In this document: in pieces, positions 9,832-19,984 of the stretch | Layout: every line of letters starts with the position of its first letter | Numbering within the stretch: the stretch's first letter is position 1 | NCBI GenBank assembly: GCA_032622095.1 | Contig: CP136061.1 | Coordinates: 255,265,582-255,329,581 of the forward strand | Length of the DNA: 64,000 bases | Source of the DNA: Siphonodentalium dalli | Taxonomy: Eukaryota; Mollusca; Scaphopoda; Gadilida; Siphonodentaliidae | Reading direction: 5' to 3' | Notes under the pieces: model-generated | Seen by the model: only the letters and a program-made list of their open reading frames with translations | Told to the model about the DNA's origin: nothing | The model's database searches: none | Program-made: the position numbers and the translations under genes

Positions 9832-10444
9832 TACAATAATGCTCTAAATAATCGACTCTTTAACTACAGCAGAATTATGGGTAATTTTTCAGGTTTTAGT
9901 CGGAAATATGGCTTGTTGCCATTCATCAGAAAGCTCTCACCGAGAGCTTTCCGATGAATGGCAACAAGCCATATTTCCGACTAAATCCTGAAAAGTTAGC
10001 CATAATTCTGCTGTGGTTAACCCTCTACCCAACAGAAGGGCCCTGTGCCAATGCATTCTCTTATATATGCGAGTCGACCATAGGTCGCCTCGCATATATA
10101 AGAGAATGCATTGGCTTAACACATTAAAAATTATAAAATTGTTAAAGAATGTAAGAAAAAATGGTAAAAAGTGTTAAAAAAAGATTTGTTTTAGGCCAAT
10201 GCATTCTCTTATATATGCGAGGCGACCTATGGTCGACTCGCATATATAAGAGAATGCATTGGCACATGGCATAACTGTAACTATCACAATGTGGTCAAGG
10301 AGCCGGTTCCAATGATACCCATATTTGTATGGTTCTATTGAGACAGACCGAAGATATTTTAGGCTGTTGAAGCTTTATTTGGCCGGTTTTGGCCGGTTTG
10401 TTGGGTAAAGGGTTAAGGAGTTGATTATTTAGAGCATTACTGTA
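9832..10444. mobile_element. Family D foldback MITE, copy D1, split by A4
   Basis: TA-flanked ends AATAATGCTCTAAATAATCG and ATTTAGAGCATTACTG enclose arms containing TAGTCGGAAATATGGCTTGT and its complement, meeting at CTCTCACCGAGAG. A family A copy sits in the right arm at a TTAA (10017-10416). The right end is 9 nt from the donor of the PLD exon at 10454. Confidence 0.9.
10017..10416 (-). mobile_element. Family A MITE, copy A4 (reverse)
   Basis: Full copy in reverse orientation: hairpins first, then GGCCGGTTTTGGCCGG before the right end. Flanked by TTAA/TTAA. It forms an inverted pair with the copy at 10632, with the PLD exon between them. Confidence 0.92.
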
Positions 10445-10453
10445 TATTCATAC

Positions 10454-10603
10454 CATCTAGCATAGGATTCCTCTCTCACTGGTGCGAATGATTCAAATCT
10501 GTTTATCTGTGTGAAGTCCTTAGCTCCTGTTCTAGCAGCATGCTCTATGCTGTCAGCCCACTCCCTCACCTTCCGATGGGTCCAACATTTCAGCAGCAAT
10601 TGT
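10454..10603 (-). CDS. PLD: PLD exon: end of PH domain
   Basis: 150 nt between acceptor GAAAAATTTCAG and donor AGATG|GTATGA. It reads RQLLLKCWTHRKVREWADSI, then EHAARTGAKDFTQINRF, then ESFAPVREESYARW. This matches the last PH strand and helix (LLLKC...W..SI) and the linker RFESFAPVRE before the catalytic half. Both splice sites are tightly hemmed by transposons: 9 nt to D1 on the donor side, 28 nt to A5 on the acceptor side. TTAATCAAC beside the A5 end is a possible branch site. Confidence 0.95.
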
Positions 10604-10631
10604 CTGAAATTTTTCACAGATAAATTGTTGA

Positions 10632-11021
10632 TTAACCCTTTACCCAACAAACCGGCCAAAACCGGCCAAATAAAGCTTCAACAGCCTAAAATATCTTCGG
10701 TCTGTCTCAATAGAACCATACAAATATGGATATCATTGGAACCGGCTCCTTGACCACATTGTGATAGTTACAGTTATGCCCTGTGCCAATGCATTCTCTT
10801 ATATATGCGAGTCGACCATAGGTCGCCTCGCATATATAAGAGAATGCATTGGCCTAAAAAAAATCTTTTTTTACCATTTTTTCTTACATTCTTTAACAAT
10901 TTTATAATTTTGAATGTGTTAAGCCAATGCATTCTCTTATATATGCGAGGCGACCTATGGTCGACTCGCATATATAAGAGAATGCATTGGCACAGGGCCC
11001 TTCTGTTGGGTAAAGGGTTAA
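10632..11021 (+). mobile_element. Family A MITE, copy A5
   Basis: Forward copy with TTAA on both sides; the spacer between hairpins is about 10 bp shorter than in other copies. It lies just upstream, in gene sense, of the acceptor of the PLD exon at 10454-10603. Confidence 0.92.
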
Positions 11022-11480
11022 AAGGAAGAAGTGTTCATTACATATTGCCAAGGAACAAGCATGTGATAAAATACTTACATATCTATCAACGTAATTCGCA
11101 TGATCGCACGAGTTTCCAGGCATGTGATAATTCTCAGAATCGCACTCGTGCAATCTGTCGACGGAACTATTTCATTCAGCGTTGTTAGACTGGTTCTCGC
11201 CGTGACTATTTTTACTTTTTCAATCACGACAATAAAGAAACAATAAGCGATCAATCGATGAGATGATTCATTCAAGTAGTTTCATTTCAAGAATATGTTT
11301 GTCGAGGCACAGAATTTAATTTCAAATGCATCATTAAAGATGGGTCAAGGTCACTCGCGGATAGGCGGGCTCCCTGCCGGTTTGTGCGTTAACACTAAAA
11401 TGCCGTTAAAACTCAATTAAATTAACATTTTCTGTACCGGAGATGTACGATTGTGAGTCAACTTACTATGATATGGAGAT
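11022..11480. other. Unassigned intronic DNA
   Basis: No gene recognised. GATCGCACGAG and CAATCACGAC recall short stem motifs of the two foldbacks that follow, but no complete element could be delimited. Confidence 0.4.
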
Positions 11481-11484
11481 ATGT

Positions 11485-11670
11485 AATAAAAATAGAACCG
11501 CATGAGTGTCTGGATTTTGACGAATTATTGCACTCGATTTGTTGGTGGAACGCGATACCTCTCATGTCCCGTCCCGCACTCGAGGTATCGCTCCGCCAAC
11601 AAATCTTGTGGGATAATTTCGTCAAAATCCAGACACTCATGCGGTTCTATCTATTTATTGCACACCCAAT
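11485..11670. repeat. Foldback repeat, first of a pair
   Basis: Outer arms ATAGAACCGCATGAGTGTC / GACACTCATGCGGTTCTAT, inner arms GGATTTTGACGAATTATT and GATTTGTTGG...GCGATACCTC with its complement. The outermost bases pair ATAAAAATAGAAC with GTTCTATCTATTTAT. Confidence 0.85.
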
Positions 11671-11904
11671 GGCTTTTTTGTGCAAAATACAGCAAAATAC
11701 AGAATAATTGAAATGTTCAATAAAAAAATGTGTATTGTTCTTGAACAATACAAACCTATTACGTCAATAACGTCACTGGCGACGTCAACTTTAACAGAAA
11801 ATGACTTCGCTAAATTAAGGGGTATAATCTACATTAAGCACATGTTTGTTCAATTAAATACAACAATATCGATAAATGTTAGTATGTTACAAGCTGCAAT
11901 CTTC

Positions 11905-12080
11905 AGAGTGTGCAATAAACATAGAACAACACAGTTGTGTGAACATGTTAACATTATTGCACTCGTTTGTTGTGCTGTTAGGTAAAACTCGAACCTCCGG
12001 TTCTCGTTTTACCATCGCGTCACAACAAACTCGTGCAATAATGTTAACCAGTTCACACACTTGTGTCGTTCTATCTATTT
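11905..12080. repeat. Foldback repeat, second of a pair
   Basis: GTGCAATAAACATAGAAC... pairs with ...GTTCTATCTATTTACTGC. The inner arms AACATTATTGCACTCGTTTG and CAAACTCGTGCAATAATGTT match each other, and the tip is GAACCTCCGGTTC. Its plan resembles the 11485 element, but most stem bases differ. Confidence 0.8.
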
Positions 12081-12493
12081 ACTGCTCTGTGGTTTCAAAA
12101 TAAGACAATGTAGGCAAATCAGTACTCAATTATGTTGATATACGTTGCCGGTTCGACCTATTTCAGTTTTTAAGGTTTCTTGCCTTGCACATTTCCATTA
12201 TCACTAATGACACTTGTCCAAATAAAAATTTATAAGTTATTTGTGTTCATGTTTCTTTCTATTTTTGTTCGTGTTTCTTTCTATTTTTGTTTTAGTTTCG
12301 GTTTTCTCAATGATCTTAAATTTATATTTTTTAATTTGGCCAAAGATTCTGAAAAATAGCAAAAAAAATTCAGAAATGGTAAAACAATTTCTGGTTAGTG
12401 TGAACTCTGTCTGAACTCTGATTTGAACTCTGATCTGAACTCTGATCTGAACCCTGTCTGAACTCTGATCTAAACTCTGATCTGCTTAATTCC
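12081..12493. other. Unassigned AT-rich intron with short repeats
   Basis: Holds GTTTCTTTCTATTTTTGTT-type duplications near 12250 and a run of about seven GAACTCTGATCT-like 11-12 bp repeats at 12400-12485. Confidence 0.5.
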
Positions 12494-12829
12494 AGGCCTC
12501 AGTATATGGTGCTGGTCATTTGCAGAATGAGGTCCCCAGAGGGTGAATTTAGTGATGTAGCATCTCCAAGTTCATCCTCTGGGGACCCATTGGGCACCTC
12601 GATTATGCATTGTGTCATCTGCCTATTTGGGGGTATAGTGAAACTGAACTAAAAAACTTGTTGATTTGATAATAAAGGATACTTTCCAGAGAAGATGAGG
12701 TCTAAGCAAAATGAGGTCCCCAGAGAGTGAATTTAGTGATGCTAGCCCACTATGCAGGATAGCGTCACTAAATTCACCCTCTGGGAACCTCATTCTGCAA
12801 ATGACCAGCACAATATTTTGAGGCCTGCT
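12494..12829. mobile_element. Family E element, copy E3
   Basis: Degenerate ends (CAGGCCTCAGTATATGG / ATATTTTGAGGCCTG) with the core AGAATGAGGTCCCCAGAGGG and its inverted partner. The middle holds GGCACCTCGATTATGCATTG and a GATAATAAAG...ACTTTCCAGAGAAGATGAGG segment that recurs in the longer E copies. Confidence 0.75.
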
Positions 12830-12881
12830 TGGAGGCCTGCTTGAATGCCTTTACAAATATATTGTACATGTATAACCTCAC

Positions 12882-13034
12882 CTGGATGAGTTAGATATGA
12901 GTAAACCGTGCTTAGCTCCCGTCTCCTCAAACCCACGCTCCACCTTGAAATTGGAGTCCATAAGCATAACATCTCTGATGACGCCATCATGAGGCCGCAT
13001 ATAAGCAATGAATGTGTCCTTTATAATCATCCAT
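12882..13034 (-). CDS. PLD: PLD exon: PH domain core
   Basis: 153 nt from acceptor GTTTTGTTTACAG to donor ATCCAG|GTGAGG. With the split R it reads RWMIIKDTFIAYMRPHDGVI, then RDVMLMDSNFKVERGFEET, then GAKHGLLISNSSR. The pattern KRW-I-KD-F-Y and 'LMDSNFKV' is the central PH strand set of PX-PH PLDs. The acceptor has a strong T-rich tract. The donor lies about 52 nt from the end of an E element. Confidence 0.95.
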
Positions 13035-13339
13035 CTGTAAACAAAACAACATACTCAGTGTTATACAGTGCCCACATCAGAATGAGAAATGGGGGATGCC
13101 ACAGTGTCATGGGCCCGCAAACAAGGCACCCTGTCTTGCTCCCCGGAAGCTTGTATTTTGCTAATGATAAACAGACAGTCTGCTGTCAGAGCAGTTAGAG
13201 CCAGTCCAAAATTAAAATAGTATAAATACAATTGTGGAGAACTCTGAATATAATAAAGTTTTTATGCTGTTCTTTTTGTTGTAAATTGAGTTGGAACCCT
13301 GAATGTAGCTATAAAAAAGGTCCAACTTAGTGAGAGAGT
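13035..13339. other. Unassigned intronic DNA
   Basis: No element or gene recognised. Confidence 0.4.
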
Positions 13340-14681
13340 TTAACACGTTCACTGCCGAAAACCAATGGGCAATTCCATCCCATATGCCAACATGGGTTTG
13401 CATGTTTAGCCGATAGTAGGTGATGTATTACGTATGTAGGAGTGATGGTTCGACCAATATCGGGTTTTATGATGCTGAAACATGTCATAAGGCTACTACG
13501 AGATAACTCTTAGTCGGCAACTGGGATGGAATTAATCAGTGTTTCATCGCTGGTGCCACTACGAGTTATCTCGTAGGTAAATACAATTACGTTTTCAATG
13601 ACTTAGATAGCGAGAGTGCTACACATGTACAAGCATATCGTGTATAAGACATGGTAAATTAATTTATATACCATCACCGGTACACTCTACGCCGCCTAAG
13701 ACATCGAAAGCGTAATATTTATTTACCTACGAGATAACTCGTAGCTGGCACCAGCGATGACAACTGGTAAATTCCGTCCCAGGTGCCAACTACGAGTTAT
13801 CTTGTAGTAGCTTTATATCACATATCAACGTCATAAAAACAGATTTTGGTCGACTAAAATACTATAAAACATGATGAATGAATTTATATATACAACTGGT
13901 ACACACATAGCCAGGGAAACAAACTTGTATGCATGATTAAACAAGCCACATGTATCCGCTTGTGCATGCACTTGATGTAGGGCTAGCTCGAGTTTCCAGC
14001 AGCCTCTGACACTATATCTGAATTCTCCTACTGTCAAAATGTATCCAGTTATAAGTATGAGATGTGTAATAAACATAGAACTACAGCTGATAATAAGATT
14101 TGTTAGAATTTAGACATTAGACCACTCAAGCAGGGCGCTCATTTCTAACTAATCTCAACATACATGTAAGTGTTGTTCTATTACATGTTACACAACCAAG
14201 CTTAGATATTTCGTGGACCTTTCAGTCGCTTGGATGCCCCATCCCTCTAACAATGGGGTGTATTATCACTTTATGGCCAAAAGCTTCAAATGAAACCTGA
14301 ACAATCTAGAGTTAACTGATTATTGATTTATGCAACGAAAGCCCTTTATGTTGTCCAGGAAATGTCTATTTGCACCTGTCTACCATGGGTCAGGGATGTA
14401 CAGAAGAGGTCCTGGTGAGTTGGAGTGTCCTAGCAATATTTCAAACTTCACCCCCACCCCTTGATCGGGATGTGGGAATCGTTGTATCTCAAGCCATTGT
14501 AATTATACATTTGCAATCGATCAATGGGGTCGTTGGGCATGGATTGACGCATAGACTTACATTGCTCTCGGTTTCTGTTGTTATTTATGTGGTATGAACA
14601 CCACTACGAGTTAACTCGTAGTAGCAGTCCCCATGCAACCGTGTACTATGAGTTAACTCGTAGTGGCAGTCAACGTGTTAA
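13340..14681. mobile_element. 1.34-kb TTAA element with internal palindromes
   Basis: Ends TTAACACGTTCACTGCC and GGCAGTCAACGTGTTAA are near inverted copies bounded by TTAA. Inside, CTACGAGATAACTC/GAGTTATCTCGTAG palindromes recur at about 13495-13580, 13725-13810 and 14605-14660, interleaved with AATTCCATCCCA / GGGATGGAATT pieces. The terminal repeat and target suggest another piggyBac-type non-autonomous element. No transposase frame seen. Confidence 0.7.
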
Positions 14682-15526
14682 TAAATAACTACATAATCAC
14701 AACCAAAGAGGAAGTAAAGACACCTTCAAGAACATTTATAGGGGTTGTTCCTCTATAACATAAAACTATCACATAAATTCAGATAATTAAATGTCAAAAA
14801 TATTAATGTATTTCTTGTAGCATTTCTTGTTCCATCGAGAAGTAAATATTTACAATTGAGCATAGTGCAGACAAAGATTTTTTTTGGAGTGATATGGTCG
14901 ATTTCTTAGAAATTTTCGGCCAGGTTGACATAAAGCCTGAAAACTAGCTTATCAATTTCACGCACCAGAACAAGTCCATAATATGTCTTTAACTGTCTTT
15001 TGTATTATAATGTATTTTTATAATAAATTATAATTTATTTGTATAATTATATATTTGTATATAATAATGTATTTGTATAATAATGTATTTGTATCATGGT
15101 TGGGAATCACATGTTGATGAGGTGATCGCAAACGCAACCAGAAACATGGATATGACGTATTACATAGTATTTTGGCAGCTGTGAGCATATTGTATACTAT
15201 TTTTCAAACAATCTGAAACCTCATGTGTGTCCAAACTCAGTTATTTGCTATGACATTCTGACAGAAGTTGCCAGTCGAAGGATTCTGACTTTAGAATGTT
15301 ATAGAAAATACTGGGTATTGCGACAAATAAGGTATCATCGTCTTTTTAAAATAAACTAGCATATGCTCATAACAGTCAAAATGCTATGTTTTGTGTCAGT
15401 TCCTCACATACTTGTATTATGTATTTGTGTGTTCACGGTCGCCTCGACCATTTTTAATGCATGGTACTCACCAACCTCGAAAACATGTGATTCCACACCA
15501 TGTGTATAATAATGCTTCTATGTTAC
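14682..15526. other. Unassigned intronic DNA
   Basis: Largely unique AT-rich sequence. 15045-15095 repeats TTTGTATAATAATGTA-like units three times. Confidence 0.45.
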
Positions 15527-15684
15527 CTCTTTTCCCAAACTCCAGCAAAGTGGAATTTCTTGAGGCAGCCACAAAGTTCAATACTGATTCGTCTCCCTCC
15601 AGAACATTTGTGAATGATGCCCTCCTTGTATTTATCACCGAGAGTTTGGATGAAGGAGAAATGGCTAACCTCCACAAATTTTAG
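15527..15684 (-). CDS. PLD: PLD exon: PX-PH junction
   Basis: 158 nt, phase 0 start after acceptor ATTCGCAG, donor AAGAG|GTAACA. It reads LKFVEVSHFSFIQTLGDKYK, then EGIIHKCSGGRRISIELCGC, then LKKFHFAGVWEKR. 'SFI--LG-K--EG-I-K-SGG-R' is the conserved block linking the end of PX to the PH domain, including cysteines where the vertebrate enzymes also carry them. EKR|W continues into the next exon. A family A copy begins 43 nt beyond the acceptor. Confidence 0.93.
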
Positions 15685-15727
15685 CTGCGAATAAAATGGG
15701 TTTTTTTAGGCCAAAAATATAAATGAT

Positions 15728-16127
15728 TTAACCCTTTACCCAACAGAACGGCCCTGTGCCAATGCATTCTCTTATATATGCGAGTCGACCATAGGTCGCC
15801 TCGCATATATAAGAGAATGCATTGGCTTAACACATTAAAAATGATAAAATTGTTAAAGAATGTAAGAAAAAATGGTAAAAAGTGTTAAAAAAAGAAATTT
15901 TTTAGGCCAATGCATTCTCTTATATATGCGAGACGACCTATGGTCGACTCGCATATATAAGAGAATGCGTTGGCACAGGGCATAACTGTAACTATCACAA
16001 TGTGGTCAAGGAGCCGGTTCCAATGATATCCATATTTGTATGGTTCTATTGAGACAGACCGAAGATATTTTAGGCTGTTGAAGCTTTATTTGGCCGGTTT
16101 TGGCCGTTTTGTTGGGTAAAGGGTTAA
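15728..16127 (-). mobile_element. Family A MITE, copy A6 (reverse)
   Basis: Complete, TTAA on both sides. One stem differs (GAGACGACC for GAGGCGACC, GCGTTGGC for GCATTGGC). Confidence 0.9.
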
Positions 16128-16410
16128 GACTCAGACAATTTTGTTTCTGAATCAATGAGTGCAAGCTAGTCCATGTCTGCTCATACTAAGATATTAGGAT
16201 AGCGAGATGCTAGTTTTAGTACGAGGACGCCCCGTTACCATGAAAATGATTTTATTATAACTACCATGATGTTTTCATCATTCTTAAAGCGCACAAGTGT
16301 ATTTTACTCTAATCCATGGCTCAAATTCATTCATTTTTGCATATATTCTGTTGAGTATAAAAGGAGATGGTCCCATAAATGTCCGGATTTAGTGTACAGT
16401 ACCCCTTTAA
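16128..16410. mobile_element. Family F partial copy F2
   Basis: The right half is clear: TTCTGTTGAGTATAAAAGG, GAGATGGTCCCATAAATG and ACAGTACCCCTTTAA at the end. The left half is degenerate or missing. Confidence 0.7.
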
Positions 16411-16744
16411 ACATAAGAAGAAAATACATATTGTAAAATTGGGGCATATATCAGTGACCCTGTCGAGTGCAGGCAGTTAAAAATTGTAATCCATTCATTG
16501 ACACAAGCGTTGTATCTATTCATGCATATGACAGAAATGAATGCACAATCGGTCAATATGCAGCAGTACTATTAAATCACGTAAATCAGGACTATTAAAT
16601 AGGTGGAGTATATGGGACATTTAAGCATGCCATGTCCACCACGATTTCTATTATGCTTTATAAGAATTACTAATTGGACTCTATGAAAATAGCATAACCC
16701 TTTCCTCTCAATCTTTTAGCTATTATTGAAGACATATTGTGTGC
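16411..16744. other. Unassigned intronic DNA
   Basis: Nothing recognised. Confidence 0.4.
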
Positions 16745-16961
16745 TACAGTAATGCACTAAGTAATCGACCCCTTAACCACAGCAGAATTATGGGTAACTT
16801 TTCAGGATTTAGTCGGATATATGGCTTGTTGCCATTCATCGGAAAGCTCTCGGGGAGAGCTTTCCGATGAATGGCAACAAGCCATATTTCCGACTAAATC
16901 CTGAAAAATTACCCATAATTCTGCTGTGGTTAAAGGGTCGATTACTTAGGGCATTACTGTA
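16745..16961. mobile_element. Family D foldback, copy D2
   Basis: Near-perfect palindrome of about 215 bp: CAGTAATGCACTAAGTAATC to GGGCATTACTG, tip CTCTCGGGGAGAG, TA on each side. Arms carry CAGCAGAATTATGGGTAAC and GGCTTGTTGCCATTCATCGG. Confidence 0.92.
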
Positions 16962-16967
16962 TTTCCC

Positions 16968-17130
16968 AGTCTTGATATAGTGTGGCATTTGCAGAATGAG
17001 GTCCCCAGAAGGTGAATTTAGTGATGCCAACAGCGGGATATAGCATCACCAAATTCACCCTCTGGAGACCTCATCCTACTTAGACCTCATATTCTGAAAA
17101 GTAAAACCGCATTTTCGTTAAGACAGAGGA
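16968..17130. mobile_element. Family E fragment, E4
   Basis: TTTGCAGAATGAGGTCCCC to CTCTGGAGACCTCATCC, then a decayed CTTAGACCTCATATTCTG segment. The outer ends are not clear. Confidence 0.65.
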
Positions 17131-17326
17131 TAGTGTGGCTGAAACACATATAATCATCAACTGAACAGTATGAAATGGTAACTCATAGTACAATTGGAAC
17201 TCCAGAAATTATATATATATTTCATGGAAATGAAAATCGCTGACAGTCAGCAAATAGCTACAATTTACTATTTGCGCTCAAGGAATATAACACATTAATT
17301 GCGGTGCCACAGCAGTCACGGAATCG

Positions 17327-17504
17327 TTAACCCTTTCATGATGGAAGCTGTGCTGGTGCAGCATTAAAGATCCTGTGCCAGTGCATTATGTTATATATGC
17401 ACTGGCTTACAAGGTCAATGTAAAAATTGTCAGGCCAATGTATTCTCTTATATATGCGAGGTTTTTTGCAATATTTCAGGAAGTTCCAGTCATGGAAGAA
17501 TTAA
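17327..17504 (+). mobile_element. Family C MITE, short copy C4
   Basis: TTAACCCTTTCATGATGG to GGAAGTTCCAGTCATGGAAG with right TTAA; the hairpins are mostly deleted. 17131-17326 upstream is unassigned. Confidence 0.8.
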
Positions 17505-17566
17505 ATGTGATGCAGTTATGGTTTGACTGCAGTTATAAACGCATAATAACCCCAGTTACTGCAGCC

Positions 17567-17650
17567 GAGAGCTTTCCGATGAATGGCAACAAGCCATATT
17601 TCCGACTAAATCCTGAAAAGTTACCCATAATTCTGCTGCTGGTTACTGGG
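17567..17650. mobile_element. Family D right-arm fragment, D3
   Basis: GAGAGCTTTCCGATGAATGG through CATAATTCTGCTG, without a matching left arm. Confidence 0.8.
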
Positions 17651-18069
17651 TCAATTTTAGACAACGGATATGTCTATTTATGCATGACTGGACATGTGCA
17701 AATGTACCCAAATCTTTATTAATAGTTTTAAAATATATAAAAATCCCAGAGTGGTTACTAGGTACTCAGGTAAAATGCAGGAATCAAGAGCTCGCATTAA
17801 ATTTACTGAAAAACTACCCCTGCATGTGTTTCCAAAATAATGGAACTTACTAGATAAAAAGATAGAGTATTCGACCGAAGTCAGCTTTTAAGAGCCATTT
17901 ACAAAATCCATTATTGATCATTATTCTATGCTAATATTAAGTGCAAAAATAAGTTATTTAGGGCGGTAGTACATCCACTACGCAGCGCAGGCAATTAATG
18001 GACAATTATTGATGAGGTATCATGAGGCTCTCTTGATTGACAAGGTAGGTGCAAGTAAACACACAATAT
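17651..18069. other. Unassigned intronic DNA
   Basis: Nothing recognised. Confidence 0.4.
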
Positions 18070-18193
18070 TTAACCCTTCCATGGCTGGAGCTGCTGCTGC
18101 AGCATTAAATATCGCTTATATAACAGAATACACTGGCTTACAAGAGGTCAAGGTAAATATTGTTAAGGCCAATGTATTCTCGCATATATAAGC
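18070..18193 (+). mobile_element. Family C truncated copy C5
   Basis: TTAACCCTTCCATGGCTGG, GCTGCAGCATTAAATATC, then one damaged hairpin ending CTCGCATATATAAG. It stops about 35 nt from the PLD donor at 18229. Confidence 0.75.
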
Positions 18194-18228
18194 TAATAAA
18201 ATTTACTATGGCAGACAACAGAACTTAC

Positions 18229-18294
18229 CGTTTCGATGTGTTTCCTGTAGAATTCGCAATTGAGAAGTTGCTGTAGATAATTCTCAAGTTCCCT
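18229..18294 (-). CDS. PLD: PLD micro-exon: end of PX domain
   Basis: 66 nt, 22 codons, phase 0 on both sides, between TTTTATTCACAG and ACG|GTAAGT. It reads RELENYLQQLLNCEFYRKH then IET. 'R-LE-YL--LL----YR' is the closing helix of the PX domain. Supported by a consensus donor, a good acceptor and exact phase with both neighbours. Confidence 0.92.
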
Positions 18295-18940
18295 CTGTGA
18301 ATAAAATAGAGAGTGATCCATCAGTTCCAAGAATTACGCTAAATATTCATTGCTAAATAACGTTATGGCATCATGTGCGGGGCTGTTGACGCTATTGCCA
18401 TTTTCCAGTGGGAAAATATAACTGGAATATCACAAGAACCATAAAACTGACTCAGTTGAAAGGCTATTATCGTTCACAATCATGGAACATCATACACAAT
18501 TCAAAACTTTGAGATACAGTTATTCCGAGGCACTAATATCTGAGTTCCAGTTATATATAATAGTCTACTGCTAGTGTGCTGAAGTAGGTCCATAGTACCT
18601 ACGGACCATATAGCACCCGGAATGCACTTTTACATCCATTGTAGCATCGAAGAGGTTAATGATGCTACCCCACACAGTGGGCTAGCATCACCAAATTCAT
18701 CCTCTGGAGACCTCATTCTGCTTAGGACTCATATTCTGGGAAGTATATAGTCTCAAATTATCATTGTTATTAGTGACTTCTGTTCAGACAACAAAATGCA
18801 TAATCGAGGTTGACTAATTTGTGGACTCACCAACTGAGGAACTTCAATCTGATCCTAGGTCTCCCATAGCAGTTGAGGCCTAAGTAGAAAGAGATTCCCA
18901 GAGGGTGAATTTGGTGTCACACTAATCAAGGTTTGCCTAC
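18295..18940. other. PLD intron with family E fragments
   Basis: 18655-18740 holds ATGATGCTACCCCACACAG to GAGACCTCATTCTGC, and 18800-18916 holds GGTCTCCCATAGCAGTTGAG and CCCAGAGGGTGAATTTGG: broken pieces of a long E copy. The final fragment ends about 24 nt from the donor at 18941. Confidence 0.65.
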
Positions 18941-19043
18941 CTTACGCTGGGGCATTGCCTCTTCAGTAACCAAGGCTTCCGGTCTGAGTGGGAACTTCAA
19001 ACTCTTTCTTCTTTGTATGAAGCTGTTCCTCTTCACTCGACGA
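18941..19043 (-). CDS. PLD: PLD exon: basic PX loop
   Basis: 103 nt from acceptor TTTCTTTTTGCAG to donor CGTAAG|GTAGGC. The first T completes S; it then reads RRVKRNSFIQRRKSLKFPLR, then PEALVTEEAMPQRK. It is rich in Arg/Lys (RR-KR, RRK), as expected for the variable loop of the PLD PX domain between the proline-rich PVPIKS turn and the last helix. Sequence similarity to other PLDs is weaker here, so the exon rests mainly on phase, splice sites and position. Confidence 0.88.
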
Positions 19044-19125
19044 CTGCAAAAAGAAACCAAGATTGAGTTTTACCATATTATGAACAAGAATGAGTTGACA
19101 TCAGAACGTGCAATAAATTCTCGGA

Positions 19126-19151
19126 GGGGGGGGGGGGGGGGGGGGGGGGGG
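19126..19151. repeat. 26-nt poly-G tract
   Basis: Uninterrupted G run. In PLD sense it is a C run 82 nt upstream of the acceptor at 19043, preceded in gene sense by a family C element. Confidence 0.95.
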
Positions 19152-19166
19152 CATCTACACTCCTGG

Positions 19167-19779
19167 TTAACCCGTTCATGATGGGAACTGTGCTGGTGCA
19201 GCATTAAAGATCCTGTGGCAGTGCATTCATTCTCTTAGGCCAAAACAAAATAATACCTGTGTTTAGGGTTACAATGTTTAAAATAATTAGGGTAGGTATG
19301 TAGGGAATTTATTTTATTTTTTTCAAAAATGTTTATTCTGAATTCCATTGGGTCAATGACAATTCTATCTGAAAAGCTTCACAATTTAGATTAGTTGAAA
19401 GGTTCAATACTAAATATTGTTATCTTGAATTAGTCAGATCACTAAAATAATAAAACAATCCAAACGTTTTTATAGGAGAGTTTTGAAAATGGGTATTATA
19501 TACCTTTCGATGCCATTCCCACTGAACAAATTTTTTTTTATCTGTGTCTATAGTCCAATAAAAAGTTTTGGGTAGGCACCTTTTTATAGGGTAGGTAGGG
19601 AAACCCTAAACACTGGTATTTTTTTGTTTTCCCCTTATATGTGCGATTCGCCCATAGGGAGCATATATAACAGAATGCCGGGCTAACAAGGTCAAGGTAA
19701 ATATTGTTAGGCCAAGGTATTCTCTTACATATGTGAGACTCGATCCCTCCCGCTTATGCTCCCATCATGAAAGGGTTAA
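19167..19779 (+). mobile_element. Family C copy C6 with nested element
   Basis: TTAACCCGTTCATGATGG on the left and CCCATCATGAAAGGGTTAA on the right. A foreign block at about 19237-19640 has inverted ends AATACCTGTGTTTAGGGTT / AACCCTAAACACTGGTATT and related GGGTAGGTA motifs. It is kin to the larger element at 25449. Confidence 0.75.
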
Positions 19780-19984
19780 GCCACCCCCACCCCACAGCAC
19801 TTTTCAAGGCCCTGAATGGTCAATCTGTCAAATTCAATGCTATTCCAGATTTTAAAGGTCATGAAGGAACCTTGCATTATTCAGGAACACAGGCTCAATA
19901 ATATGGACTACTTATTTTCTATAGATAAATTTTAGACTCCAATTCATACTAAAATTACCTACCGGTAATTAGTTCTCATTCAGG

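Noticed and set aside
10805-11188. 127-codon plus frame in family A/B elements (similar frames recur at 38391, 40234, 49597, 50433)
   Set aside because: They translate the shared hairpin and its flank in many copies and on both strands; no codon bias or known domain.
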